A stretch of DNA of 39,857 nucleotides, taken from the IMG/VR virus record IMGVR_UViG_3300021438_000031, positions 1 to 39,857 of that record; one strand, written 5' to 3'. This document shows, piece by piece, positions 6,227-13,073 of this stretch (position 1 is the first letter of the stretch; the number at the start of each line of letters is the position of its first letter). The position numbers and the translations under genes were made by a program. This DNA comes from a virus. A model generated the notes under the pieces. It was not told where the DNA came from, made no database searches, and saw nothing but the letters and a program-made list of their open reading frames with translations.

Positions 6227-7050
6227 GCTGTTGCCTCTTGTTGTGCTCGAAACTTGCTGCCCCTCGTGGCATCCGTGAACTCGCCGCCCAATAGACGGGC
6301 GACGAATGACCCGCGGTCAGGATCTCGACCGCAGAACTGGCGAAGGGTGGGGGGTGTTTTGAATCCCGCACACGCCCCCTTCTTGATTTCGGGGATCGCG
6401 TTCAGTGCGTCGACAAGCCACCCAGGCTCGACCAGGCGGGCGAGAGCCTCGGCAGGTGGCTCAGATGACCTCCACTGCCGCTTCTCGCCCCAGGCGGCGT
6501 TCCACGCGTCCCTCAGCGTGCTCCAAGCCTGCCCTGTTTTCTCATCCAAACCAGCCGGAGGCGAAGGAGGAGGAGGAGGAGAATAAGACATGGTCATGGA
6601 AGCATCGCTGGAGCATGTGCGGTCGCATATGCCATCGCATATGCGATCGCATTCCGAATCTTCGTTTTCAGCCGAGTTATCAACATTGGCCTCCCCGGCG
6701 ACCGGCCCGCTGAATGCTTTTGCCGGAGCCACTTCGGTCCCCCTGCCGGCCCATCTCGCGGAGGCAGACTGACGAGCCCGCTCGCTCCGTTCGTGGGACA
6801 GGTGCCGCTCGTGCTCAAGGCGGACATTCCGTCGCCGGCCGCCCAGGCCGACGGGGAACTTCGATTCAATCGTCTTCCAGCATTTCGATACCCCTGGTGA
6901 GATCAGTTCGAGACGCTTCATGTCGTTGGGCAGCCCGTCCTGCTCCCACTGAGCGATTAGTAGCGTCGCGTAATGGCCGCGCTCCTCCGCAGACCACCCA
7001 AGGGTGGAGGCGAGAAAGTCGCGGCCGAAGAAGGGGAACCAGCTACTCAT
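6223..7050 (-). CDS. DUF1376-type phage replication protein
   Basis: A 275-residue protein. The N-terminal about 90 residues fit DUF1376 (WFPFFGRDFLASTLGWSAEE, RGHYATLLIAQWEQDGLPND), a domain found at the front of phage replication-initiation or primosome-type proteins. The middle is low-complexity, with a DRICDGICDRTC repeat and a poly-Pro stretch (SPPPPPSPPAG). A small C-terminal domain follows with W-x-AAWGEK and a Phe/Cys-rich end. The linker resembles the recombination-prone linkers in relatives. TGATG coupling joins it to the GIY-YIG gene. Confidence 0.7.
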   Translation of the reverse strand: MSSWFPFFGRDFLASTLGWSAEERGHYATLLIAQWEQDGLPNDMKRLELISPGVSKCWKTIESKFPVGLGGRRRNVRLEHERHLSHERSERARQSASARWAGRGTEVAPAKAFSGPVAGEANVDNSAENEDSECDRICDGICDRTCSSDASMTMSYSPPPPPSPPAGLDEKTGQAWSTLRDAWNAAWGEKRQWRSSEPPAEALARLVEPGWLVDALNAIPEIKKGACAGFKTPPTLRQFCGRDPDRGSFVARLLGGEFTDATRGSKFRAQQEATA

Positions 7051-7481
7051 CAGGCAAGCCCTCGCTCGTGGACGTCGCTAGTCGGCCAGTACCAAATGTG
7101 CTCGTGCTCTCGCTTCTCAACAAATACGCCGTCTATCTCGACGCCGTGCTTGACGGCCCAGGGATGCGTGGAGATTGCGTCACTGCTCTGCTCCATCTGG
7201 TCTTGTGCGTGGTGGTAATCAACCGCAAACCACTCGCCTGTCATGCGGAAGCTGCTTAGTTGCCTGTGGATGTGGTGCTCGACAAGGTGAGCAACTGACG
7301 CAACCTCGTAACGTGCGCCGGACCAGCAACGCACAGAAAACAAAAGCTGCAATGGGTGTGCGTTGCCAACTTGAAGACACTTCATTCGCCTGGCAATGTC
7401 CTTTGCCACGCCGAACTTCATGTTTCCAGTGCCGTCACTGATGCAGTAAACGTCGCAGGTCCAGATTGTTTCACCGGCCAT
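7050..7481 (-). CDS. GIY-YIG nuclease-superfamily protein (MUG113/T5orf172 type)
   Basis: A 143-residue protein; the start at 7481 is set by TGGAGGG 7 bases upstream. The N-terminal domain has VYCISDGTGNMKFGVAKDIA, then RRMKCLQVGNAHPLQLLFSV, the MUG113-style variant of GIY-YIG with K-x-G and the conserved Arg. The HHIHRQ...TGEWFAVD segment supplies the usual Glu and the GEWF box. Roles for such phage proteins range from homing-type nuclease to DNA processing. The C-terminal 40 residues are unassigned. Confidence 0.75.
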   Translation of the reverse strand: MAGETIWTCDVYCISDGTGNMKFGVAKDIARRMKCLQVGNAHPLQLLFSVRCWSGARYEVASVAHLVEHHIHRQLSSFRMTGEWFAVDYHHAQDQMEQSSDAISTHPWAVKHGVEIDGVFVEKREHEHIWYWPTSDVHERGLA

Positions 7482-7818
7482 CCGTGGCCCTCCATTCGTT
7501 CTCCAGCAATCCACCCGCATTACGCACCTCTTCCCCGGTGCACGTCGCGAGCCCGTCGTGCCGCAGATCGTTCAGCCGCTTGTTCACCTCATGCGGCACC
7601 AGCCCGCACCTGGCCGCGATCTCTGTCTGCCCGGCAGGCCCGAGCCGCAGAGCCTCGAGCACCTTCCACTTCTTGCCGGTGCGATTGATCTTGGCCGCTG
7701 CGTGAGAGGTGGGGGGGTCTGATTTCCTAGCCAGCACCTTCGGATCTCGGTACTCCATCCGCGCCGCCGAGAACAACGGCCCGAAGTCGACGGTGGTTGA
7801 ATAGTAATCGCTCACCAT
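7471..7818 (-). CDS. Winged-helix DNA-binding protein
   Basis: A 115-residue protein. DPPTSHAAAKINRTGKKWKV begins the SDP-TSH-AA family signature of phage winged-helix proteins. Then QTEIAARCGLVPHEVNKRLN and DLRHDGLATCTGEE give the helix-turn-helix and wing. The start at 7818 has GGAGGTGA directly upstream and overlaps the previous stop by 7 bases. Likely an early-region regulator or replication accessory factor. Confidence 0.7.
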   Translation of the reverse strand: MVSDYYSTTVDFGPLFSAARMEYRDPKVLARKSDPPTSHAAAKINRTGKKWKVLEALRLGPAGQTEIAARCGLVPHEVNKRLNDLRHDGLATCTGEEVRNAGGLLENEWRATDGR

Positions 7819-8048
7819 TCACCTCCGTACTTGTGGGCCATCCTGTTGCTCCACTCGTCCTGCCCGGCCTGGCTGTACCGTCCGACGCACCGCGCGAACG
7901 CAGGGTGCACAGGCGGCATCGCAGGTGCCGGCGCCTCCGGCGTCACCGGCTCCGGCTTTTCCGCCATAATCCTGTCCAGGTCCGCCTCTAGCCGGTTCCG
8001 CCGGCGGCGGGCCTCCATGCGATCCTCATCCGGTTCGATGTCATCCAT
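7812..8048 (-). CDS. Hypothetical early protein
   Basis: A 78-residue protein starting at 8048 after an AGGAG box. A charged N-terminal helix (EDRMEARRRRNRLEADLDRI) is followed by a Pro/Ala linker and a C-terminal ARCVGRYSQAGQDEWSNRMA segment. That last pattern occurs in other small phage proteins I cannot name. It lies between the SSB-like and winged-helix genes. Confidence 0.6.
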   Translation of the reverse strand: MDDIEPDEDRMEARRRRNRLEADLDRIMAEKPEPVTPEAPAPAMPPVHPAFARCVGRYSQAGQDEWSNRMAHKYGGEW

Positions 8049-8062
8049 GACAGTGCTCCTGG

Positions 8063-8563
8063 TTAAAACGGGACGTCGTCTGCACCACCACCACCGGCCA
8101 CAAACTCCGCCTTCGCCTTCTGTGCGAGCGTCTTTCTGGCCGGGGCCTGACGGATCTCCTTCGGCAGCGGCGCCGGGCCTGGCTTCCAAGCCACTACCTT
8201 CACGAACTCGTTGCCGGCCTTGCTGAGGGCCAGCACCGTCTCGACCGTGGCCATCTGCCCCTTGAGTTCGCGTTCGTCCCACTCGCCCCGAGGAGGGTCG
8301 ACGCGAGCCGCCCGGCACAGCTGCTCGACGCGGCCGCGCTGGTGGCACGGGATCGACTCCCAAAACGGCTTGTACTTCGCCGACACCTCGAGCTTCACGG
8401 CGAGCACCTTGCCCTCCGGGTTGCGGTCGCTCTTGGCCCAGTCCTTGTTCTGGATGCCCGCCCACTTGATCTCGGCCACGTGCGTCCCGTCGGGCACGAA
8501 GCCCTGCGGTTCACCGGATTCACCAGCCTCAAAATCGTCGTCGCCAAATTCGTCCCAATTCAC
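8063..8563 (-). CDS. SSB-like / DUF669-like single-strand DNA-binding protein
   Basis: A 166-residue protein beginning with GTG at 8563, preceded by GGAGG and overlapping the upstream stop as GTGA. The middle (GTHVAEIKWAGIQNK...VLAVKLEVSAKY...AWKPGPAPL) resembles DUF669-type phage ssDNA-binding proteins. The C-terminus ends in a Gly-rich linker and acidic ADDVPF, matching the D-D-x-P-F tip by which SSB proteins recruit partners. Co-occurrence with a Sak4-like recombinase in the same operon supports the role, since Sak4-type proteins work with a cognate SSB. Confidence 0.7.
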   Translation of the reverse strand: MNWDEFGDDDFEAGESGEPQGFVPDGTHVAEIKWAGIQNKDWAKSDRNPEGKVLAVKLEVSAKYKPFWESIPCHQRGRVEQLCRAARVDPPRGEWDERELKGQMATVETVLALSKAGNEFVKVVAWKPGPAPLPKEIRQAPARKTLAQKAKAEFVAGGGGADDVPF

Positions 8564-8769
8564 GACTGCACCTCCGGTTCGTGTGTCCTGTTGCCAACCC
8601 GCACGATGCGGTTGGCGTCACCGTTCATCAGTTCCTCGATCTGATCCTTGGCCTTGTCGAACGCGAGATCTCCAGACTCATATGCACGCGTAACGGCGGC
8701 GATCCGCCGCATGAGCTCGGCACGCTGGTCGTGCCTCACCTTCCACGGCGGGTTGTCAGTCCACGACAT
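8560..8769 (-). CDS. Small helical hypothetical protein
   Basis: A 69-residue protein starting at 8769 after AAGGAGGAGGTCGCCA, overlapping the methyltransferase gene by 14 bases. The sequence is mostly helical and charged (HDQRAELMRRIAAVTRAYES, DKAKDQIEELMNGD). No family recognised. Its position between the methyltransferase and SSB-like genes suggests an early role. Confidence 0.6.
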   Translation of the reverse strand: MSWTDNPPWKVRHDQRAELMRRIAAVTRAYESGDLAFDKAKDQIEELMNGDANRIVRVGNRTHEPEVQS

Positions 8770-10177
8770 TGGCGACCTCCTCCTTGAGTTGTGAAACCAT
8801 CGCAATCCGTTCCCCGATCCACCGCATGACAGGCACTGCCATTGAGTTGCCAAGAGCCTTGTAGCGAGGACCGTCTGCGGCTGGCTTGTTGCGGTAGGTG
8901 ACAAGCGTGTAGTCGTCCGGGAAACCTTGCAGACGCTCGCACTCGCGGGGCGTGAGGCGGCGGACGACCATGCCAACTAGCGCTTGAGGAATCTCATCCC
9001 CCGTGGCACTTCGCCCTTTCCTGAGCGTGTGCGTAACTTCGGCGCACGCTTGGTTGTATGCGTCAAACGCAACAGCAGGCACGGCATCTCCAAATGTCCC
9101 ATTTGGATTCCTGAGCGTATGCGTCACATCGGAGAATGATTGGTTGTACGTGTCGAACGCTACTGCCTGGCCCCGCTCAGACACCGTATAGGCCGGATCT
9201 CCGGCATGACCAATTCCGTGGCCAGGTGGACCACCAGATCCAGTTGCACGCCTGTTTGTTTCCTTGTCGCCGCGAGATGTTTGGCGCAGGTCAATCGGCG
9301 CTGCCACCGCCAGCGTGCAGCACCCGCCCTTCGATCCGCAAGCAATGGCATGCGTTGAGCCGTCGGTGCTGCTGATTGGGTCTTGAGTAGGGTGAAACGC
9401 AATGACACCAAAGCCCCGAGATTGCTTTTGCATGCCAGATGCCTGCAGCGATCCACACTTGCTTCCGATCATTGCACAGTTCTGAAAATCAACTGCTTGT
9501 GGTGCCGCAAGGACAACGTCATCCTGACCTCTTGATTCGCCGCACCGCTCTACGCCTCTGCCGATGCTTGTAAGGCTTGCCGTAGTTGCCCTGGTAATTC
9601 CTTTCCCCGCTTTTCCGCGCGACGGAGGATTCCCGAACACGCTTTCGCGCTCAAAAAGTACCGCTGCGGCACGACGCCAGTCTCCAGCGTGTGCGACAAC
9701 GAACACACGGCGACGGCGCTGGGCGACTCCAAACCACTGAGCGTCCAAAACTCTGTAGGCGAACCCATACCCGAGTTCGCCCAACGCCCCGAGGAAGGTG
9801 CCAAAATCCCGTCCTTTGCCGCTACTGAGGACGCCCGGGACGTTTTCCCAAACGATCCATTCGGGCTTGAGGACAGAAGCAAGCTGGACGAATCGGAGGG
9901 CCAAGTTGCCACGCGGGTCGTCCAAGCCGCCTCGCAGTCCTGCAACTGAGAAGGATTGGCACGGGGTTCCTCCGACCAGAAGCTCAACTGGGCCGAGCTC
10001 ATCAAGCATCTCCTCTGTGATCTTGGTCATGTCGCCCACGTTCTTGAAAGCAAAGTGGTGATCCACGACCGTTGCCGGAAACGGTTCGATCTCGCTCGTC
10101 CATGCGCACTCCCAGCCCAGATGCCGCCAGGCGACATGAGCCGCTCCGATGCCGTCGCAAACGCTTGCGTACCTCAC
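8756..10177 (-). CDS. dcm: C5 cytosine-specific DNA methyltransferase
   Basis: A 473-residue protein starting with GTG at 10177 after AAAGGAGG. Motif I-like YASVCDGIGAAHVAW, catalytic motif IV GGTPCQSFS (Cys73), motif VI ENVPG (111-115), motif VIII QRRRRVF (153-159), motif IX RLTPRECERLQGFPDDYT and motif X ALGNSMAVPV are all present. The enzyme should be active. Between motifs VIII and IX is an expanded target-recognition region with two tandem copies of an AFD-YNQ...VTHTLR unit. No restriction partner is adjacent, so protection from host restriction is the likely role. Target sequence unknown. Confidence 0.92.
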   Translation of the reverse strand: MRYASVCDGIGAAHVAWRHLGWECAWTSEIEPFPATVVDHHFAFKNVGDMTKITEEMLDELGPVELLVGGTPCQSFSVAGLRGGLDDPRGNLALRFVQLASVLKPEWIVWENVPGVLSSGKGRDFGTFLGALGELGYGFAYRVLDAQWFGVAQRRRRVFVVAHAGDWRRAAAVLFERESVFGNPPSRGKAGKGITRATTASLTSIGRGVERCGESRGQDDVVLAAPQAVDFQNCAMIGSKCGSLQASGMQKQSRGFGVIAFHPTQDPISSTDGSTHAIACGSKGGCCTLAVAAPIDLRQTSRGDKETNRRATGSGGPPGHGIGHAGDPAYTVSERGQAVAFDTYNQSFSDVTHTLRNPNGTFGDAVPAVAFDAYNQACAEVTHTLRKGRSATGDEIPQALVGMVVRRLTPRECERLQGFPDDYTLVTYRNKPAADGPRYKALGNSMAVPVMRWIGERIAMVSQLKEEVANVVD

Positions 10178-11088
10178 GCCACGACCTCCTTTGGTTCAGC
10201 GGCGTTACGCTTCGCAATCTCGGCGTCGAGCTTTGCCCGCCTCTCCGGCGTCAGGTCGCCGGAGGCAACGGCAGCGTCAGCCTCGTCGCAGATGGCCTCA
10301 AATTCCGCCACCGTCTTTGCGGCCCTGACACGGTCGAGCCACCCCGCGGCCTTCGGCTTCGCCGCGGCCGCACCGAAAATCCCGGCCAGCTGGCCGATCT
10401 CCATCGGCATCTCGGCCGGCAGGTCGAACCGGTTCTTCGCGTCCCACGCCGCGCTGTGCTCGGCGTGCATCACGCGATCCTTCCCGCCGGTGGCCTTCAG
10501 CCGGCCGTCGCTGCCCTCGACCAGCTTCGTGCGGTAGTTGCAAAACAGCAGCAGATCGCACCACTCGCGGAGCAGCGGCGCCGACTGCTTGGTCAGCTTG
10601 AGCTCATAGCGGTCGAAGCCGTCGGTCTGATCCGGGGGGGAGGTCCTTTTCACCGTCGAGTGAGCCACGAACACCACGTTGATGCCCTGGCCGATCAGCA
10701 CGTCGCACGACGCGAGGAACCGGGTCCAGTGCTCGGCCACCATCGTGTAGCCCTTGCCGAACCCGAAATCCTCGATCGATTTCTTTCCGCTCGTCTTGAG
10801 CAACCACTCGATCAGCAGCTTCTCCGACCAGTCGGCCGAGTCGATCACGATCGTCTTGAATCCCTGAGCGTTCACTGCGAGCTCAGTGAGCGCGAGCGTG
10901 AGGCTCTTCCAGTCGTGGATGGACGCACGGGCCACGTCGATGTGGTTCGTGCCGTCCTCCGTGTCGAGCACTAGGGGGGCTGGAAACTGCGTCGCAAGCG
11001 TCGTCTTCCCGATGCCCTCGATGCCGTAAATCGTCCCGCGAACCGCCGCCTGGCGGCGGCCGCGTGTGATCTGCAAAACTCCGCTCAT
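10174..11088 (-). CDS. Sak4-like RecA-fold ATPase (AAA_24)
   Basis: A 304-residue protein. Walker A GIEGIGKTT is at 22-30 and Walker B TIVIDSAD at 79-86; FVAHSTVKRT fits the family's motif after Walker B. This is the AAA_24 arrangement of phage Sak4 single-strand annealing/recombination proteins and related Erf-neighbour ATPases. The C-terminal 90 residues (WLDRVRAAKTVAEFEAICDE...) form a separate helical domain. AAGGAG precedes the ATG. The nearby SSB-like and resolvase-like genes complete a plausible phage recombination set. Confidence 0.82.
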   Translation of the reverse strand: MSGVLQITRGRRQAAVRGTIYGIEGIGKTTLATQFPAPLVLDTEDGTNHIDVARASIHDWKSLTLALTELAVNAQGFKTIVIDSADWSEKLLIEWLLKTSGKKSIEDFGFGKGYTMVAEHWTRFLASCDVLIGQGINVVFVAHSTVKRTSPPDQTDGFDRYELKLTKQSAPLLREWCDLLLFCNYRTKLVEGSDGRLKATGGKDRVMHAEHSAAWDAKNRFDLPAEMPMEIGQLAGIFGAAAAKPKAAGWLDRVRAAKTVAEFEAICDEADAAVASGDLTPERRAKLDAEIAKRNAAEPKEVVA

Positions 11089-11315
11089 GTCGAGCTCCTT
11101 TCGTCATTGCGAACAATGCGTGCAGCCTCGGCCAGCGCCGTCCTGAGCGCCAGAACATCACCGGGCTCCACGCGGTACAGCCCACGATCCAACTGCTCCA
11201 TGCCGGCGACCAGCACGCGAGCCATACGAAACACCCTGCCCATCGCGGCACCGCGGTCACAATTCCGCTGCGACCTCGACCTGGCTGCACGGTCAGGCAT
11301 GAAATTCGTCGCCAT
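11085..11315 (-). CDS. Small hypothetical protein downstream of csrA
   Basis: A 76-residue protein. ATG at 11315 is chosen because AAAGGAG lies 9 bases before it; an ATG at 11321 and a TTG at 11324 are alternatives. It overlaps the csrA 3' end by 23 bases. The C-terminal half is helical (GDVLALRTALAEAARIVRND). No family recognised. Confidence 0.55.
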   Translation of the reverse strand: MATNFMPDRAARSRSQRNCDRGAAMGRVFRMARVLVAGMEQLDRGLYRVEPGDVLALRTALAEAARIVRNDERSST

Positions 11316-11514
11316 CTGCATCAACTCCTTTCGGTTTCTTCTGAATCACCCACGGATCCATCCGCTCGAGCAACTCGTGCCTCAGCACCGTCACGCCCTG
11401 TGGGGCTTTGACGCCGAGCTTCACGCGTCCTCTCTCGATCGAGGTGACCATCACCTCGATGTCGAGTCCTTCAAACACAATCGCTTCATCAACTTTCCGA
11501 GAAAGAATCAGCAT
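11293..11514 (-). CDS. csrA: CsrA family RNA-binding translational regulator
   Basis: A 73-residue CsrA/RsmA homologue. MLILSRKVDEAIVFEGLDIE is the N-terminal strand with Leu4 and Arg6 conserved. RGRVKLGVKAPQGVTVLRHEL is the canonical core, with Arg45 at the position equivalent to RNA-contacting Arg44 in E. coli. One residue is inserted in the strand 1-2 loop, and the C-terminal tail KKPKGVDADGDEF is phage-specific. CsrA dimers bind GGA in hairpin loops, often over Shine-Dalgarno sites. AAGGAG sits 8 bases before its ATG. See the candidate site at 12499-12512. Confidence 0.93.
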   Translation of the reverse strand: MLILSRKVDEAIVFEGLDIEVMVTSIERGRVKLGVKAPQGVTVLRHELLERMDPWVIQKKPKGVDADGDEFHA

Positions 11515-11750
11515 CCGCGTCGCTCCTTCTTGGCCGCGAGCGCGGCGATACGCGCGAGCGTGTCGGCACCAGCGAGCACCTCGCCGAGCCCGTCACGCCA
11601 CGCGGTGAGTTCATCGATGGCGGCGCCGATGACGTCATACGCCACCATGCGGTCGCCTGCCTTGATGCGGCCGTCGATGTCCACATCTTCGGCCTCGTCG
11701 ACCGTGCAGTCGCCGGTGAGGTTCACGCACAGCGAGAGCCTGTCGGCCAT
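11508..11750 (-). CDS. Hypothetical acidic early protein
   Basis: An 80-residue protein from ATG 11750: MADRLSLCVNLTGDCTVDEA, an acidic DVDIDGRIKAGD segment, then a long helix ending LARIAALAAKKERRGC. The ribosome-binding site before 11750 is poor. The same frame stays open to an ATG at 12044 that has an excellent AGGAGG box, so a 178-residue Arg-rich version is possible (see findings). No family recognised. Confidence 0.5.
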   Translation of the reverse strand: MADRLSLCVNLTGDCTVDEAEDVDIDGRIKAGDRMVAYDVIGAAIDELTAWRDGLGEVLAGADTLARIAALAAKKERRGC

Positions 11751-11779
11751 CAGCAGGGCTGATCCGCTGGCGCCGCGGA

Positions 11780-11992
11780 TCAGTGCGTCCCGAGGATCGC
11801 TTCTGCCAGTGCCGCGTAGTGCTCCTGCACCACCCACTCCTCGCGGCCCTGGTTGAGCCTCCACTCCGGCCAATCCTTCCGAATGAGCTCGCACAGACGA
11901 GCGATCTCTGCCGGGCATGGGTCGTCGGGCCTTGTTGTTCCGCCGCCCCGTCGCCCGCGGTTTTGCGGCAGTCCGTTGTCGTCCGTGATCAC
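11780..11992 (-). CDS. Small hypothetical protein with GTG start
   Basis: A 70-residue protein starting with GTG at 11992, preceded by GAGGAGG with 5-base spacing. A Gly/Arg-rich N-terminus leads into ARLCELIRKDWPEWRLNQGR and an HYAALAEAIL helix. The IARLC-IR-W pattern recurs in small phage proteins. Third codon positions are strongly G/C, as expected for a real gene here, which supports this frame over the overlapping one. Confidence 0.6.
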   Translation of the reverse strand: MITDDNGLPQNRGRRGGGTTRPDDPCPAEIARLCELIRKDWPEWRLNQGREEWVVQEHYAALAEAILGTH

Positions 11993-12044
11993 GTGAGCCT
12001 CCTCGAGTTGCGGAGGTTGTCGGTTTGCGTCGCTTTGTCGGCAT

Positions 12045-12201
12045 CCGTTGCCTCCTAGTGATAAAGACCCGCTCGGCGTCGTGCTCTGCGGGATCCGTGC
12101 TTCCTTGCAATGCCGGCTCCGCCGGCTTCCTTCCGCCCAACGTCTCCGACGTCGAGCGGTCCTGTTCGTTCGTGGGGGTCAGTCCTGTTCGTGTGGGGCG
12201 C
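12045..12201 (-). promoter_or_regulatory. Probable 5' leader with repeated GGA motifs
   Basis: This stretch between the P2 promoter and the first starts of the csrA-containing group has no gene. On the minus strand it holds two direct copies of ACGAACAGGAC (plus positions 12159-12169 and 12182-12192), a GCCGGC-GGA-GCCGGC inverted repeat (12112-12126) that puts GGA in the loop, and further GGA triplets up to the AGGAGG near 12051. Multiple GGA motifs are what CsrA-controlled leaders contain, so autoregulation is possible. Confidence 0.4.
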
Positions 12202-12229
12202 AGTGTACGAGTGTTCAGTTATCCGTCAA
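12202..12229 (-). promoter_or_regulatory. Leftward promoter P2
   Basis: On the minus strand, TTGACG (12224-12229) is 5/6 to the -35 consensus and TACACT (12202-12207) is 4/6 to the -10, with a 16-base spacer. It would transcribe toward the genes from 11992 leftwards, including csrA. Confidence 0.5.
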
Positions 12230-12335
12230 GCGATTTTGTGCGAGCGCAAACTGCTGAAAAACAAGGACAAAAAGACTTCTAGAAATTTTCCCGCTAAGAC
12301 GTGCCCAACCGTGCCAAGCAATGATTGTCCGATCT

Positions 12336-12346
12336 CGTGCAAACCT
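12336..12346. repeat. CGTGCAAACCT repeat, possible operator
   Basis: CGTGCAAACCT occurs here, preceded by GATCT, and again at 12540-12550, preceded by GAT, inside the P1 spacer. Two copies 204 bases apart in the control region, one inside a promoter, suggest binding sites of one regulator. The match is short. Confidence 0.35.
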
Positions 12347-12497
12347 ATGCAGAAAAAAACTTTCCAATCAAAGCGATCAGAAAGTCCAACACGCCAGCAA
12401 TCGTTTGAGCGGCCTGCGTGTCGCTGCCAATCTCTTGGCCAAAACGCACAAGCACCAAACATCGCATGGCTTCGTTCCATCGAATGCGAGAGATCAT
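12345..12497 (-). CDS. Small protein with hydrophobic C-terminal helix
   Basis: A 50-residue protein starting at 12497. The N-terminus is basic (MISRIRWNEAMRCLVLVRFG) and the C-terminus is a membrane-type helix (QTIAGVLDFLIALIGKFFSA). It is the first gene after the strong P1 promoter, with a leader of about 25 bases. Its Shine-Dalgarno GGAG lies in the loop of a 5-base-pair hairpin, one base from the ATG stem side. Function unknown. Its position makes it the first early product, and the hairpin suggests translational control. Confidence 0.55.
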   Translation of the reverse strand: MISRIRWNEAMRCLVLVRFGQEIGSDTQAAQTIAGVLDFLIALIGKFFSA

Positions 12498-12498
12498 T

Positions 12499-12512
12499 GA
12501 CAACTCCTTGTC
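12499..12512 (-). promoter_or_regulatory. Hairpin with Shine-Dalgarno in loop, candidate CsrA site
   Basis: On the minus strand GACAAGGAGTTGTC folds as GACAA/TTGTC with loop GGAG. ACAAGGA matches the ACARGGA core of the CsrA consensus, and the GGA falls in the loop as the protein prefers. The same GGAG is the only good Shine-Dalgarno for the ATG at 12497. Binding would block ribosome loading. Confidence 0.6.
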
Positions 12513-12527
12513 GTTGACGCGGGGAAC

Positions 12528-12555
12528 ATTACACAAGATCGTGCAAACCTGTCAA
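12528..12555 (-). promoter_or_regulatory. Leftward early promoter P1
   Basis: On the minus strand a perfect -35 TTGACA (12550-12555) is followed after 16 bases by TGTAAT (12528-12533), 5/6 to the -10 consensus. The spacer contains AGGTTTGCACG, which recurs at 12336-12346, so it may overlap an operator. It is the best promoter seen in the window. Confidence 0.75.
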
Positions 12556-12594
12556 CAACAATCACAAAAAAACTTGAACATGTGAAACAGGCAG

Positions 12595-12828
12595 CTATTT
12601 GCTGCCTCGAGGCCGGCCGCCCTTTGACGGATCGTGCTCACGCGCGTCGCGATCCTTAAACTCGCGAACGCTCTTGGCCGAGAAGACCCAGCTGCCCTTG
12701 CCGTTGGCTAGACGCTTTCCGACAAGTCTCCCGGATTCAGCCCAGCGCCTGACGGTTGCCGTATCGACGTCAAACATCTTGGCGACCCTGTGCGTGTCGA
12801 ACACGTCGTCGTCTTCTGTTTTTGCCAT
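12595..12828 (-). CDS. Excisionase/MerR-type helix-turn-helix protein
   Basis: A 77-residue protein. DTHRVAKMFDVDTATVRRWA and ESGRLVGKRLANGKGSWVFS form a HTH_17-type winged helix, and the C-terminus KGGRPRGSK is an AT-hook-like tail shared with the protein at 2693-2905. It diverges from the integrase gene, so an excisionase or recombination-directionality role is likely; a repressor is the alternative. No Shine-Dalgarno is visible before the ATG, so it may be translated from a leaderless or very short leader transcript. Confidence 0.75.
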   Translation of the reverse strand: MAKTEDDDVFDTHRVAKMFDVDTATVRRWAESGRLVGKRLANGKGSWVFSAKSVREFKDRDAREHDPSKGGRPRGSK

Positions 12829-13073
12829 GAATGCATACTACGGCCGCAAATCGGCCGGTGAAAATGCGATGGATGCGCAAAAGTTGACACTTCGAACGCC
12901 GCCCCCGTAGGGTTGAGGCAGCCGGGAATTGTCGAGCGGAGGGCATGCAGGTGTACAAACGAACACCTGTATGGTATCTTCGGCATTCCACGGCATGGAG
13001 GCCGGTCTGATCGCGGCTGCGTTCAGCGGCAGTTGGCATGGATGTGTGCCCCAGCCGTTGCTGAGGTGCGCCG
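12829..13073. promoter_or_regulatory. Divergent control region of HTH gene and integrase
   Basis: A 245-base gap that must hold two divergent promoters. I see no convincing -35/-10 pair for either gene. An operator-like palindrome lies at 12948-12969 (separate entry). TTGACA at 12884-12889 on the plus strand lacks a good -10. GAGGTG precedes the integrase start. Confidence 0.4.
12948..12969. promoter_or_regulatory. Operator-like inverted repeat
   Basis: CAGGTGT-ACAAACGA-ACACCTG is a perfect 7-base inverted repeat with an 8-base spacer. Its centre-to-centre geometry is suited to a dimeric helix-turn-helix regulator. It lies about 105 bases before the integrase ATG and 120 before the divergent HTH start. 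Confidence 0.5.

Noticed and set aside
10072-10974. A 300-codon plus-strand frame
   Set aside because: Antisense of the Sak4-like ATPase, whose Walker motifs settle the real strand.
12226-12480. An 84-codon minus-strand frame in the early control region
   Set aside because: It overlaps the 12345-12497 gene in another frame, has no Shine-Dalgarno and crosses the P2 promoter.
12884-12913. TTGACA on the plus strand as an integrase promoter
   Set aside because: The best -10 at legal spacing (TAGGGT) matches only three of six positions.
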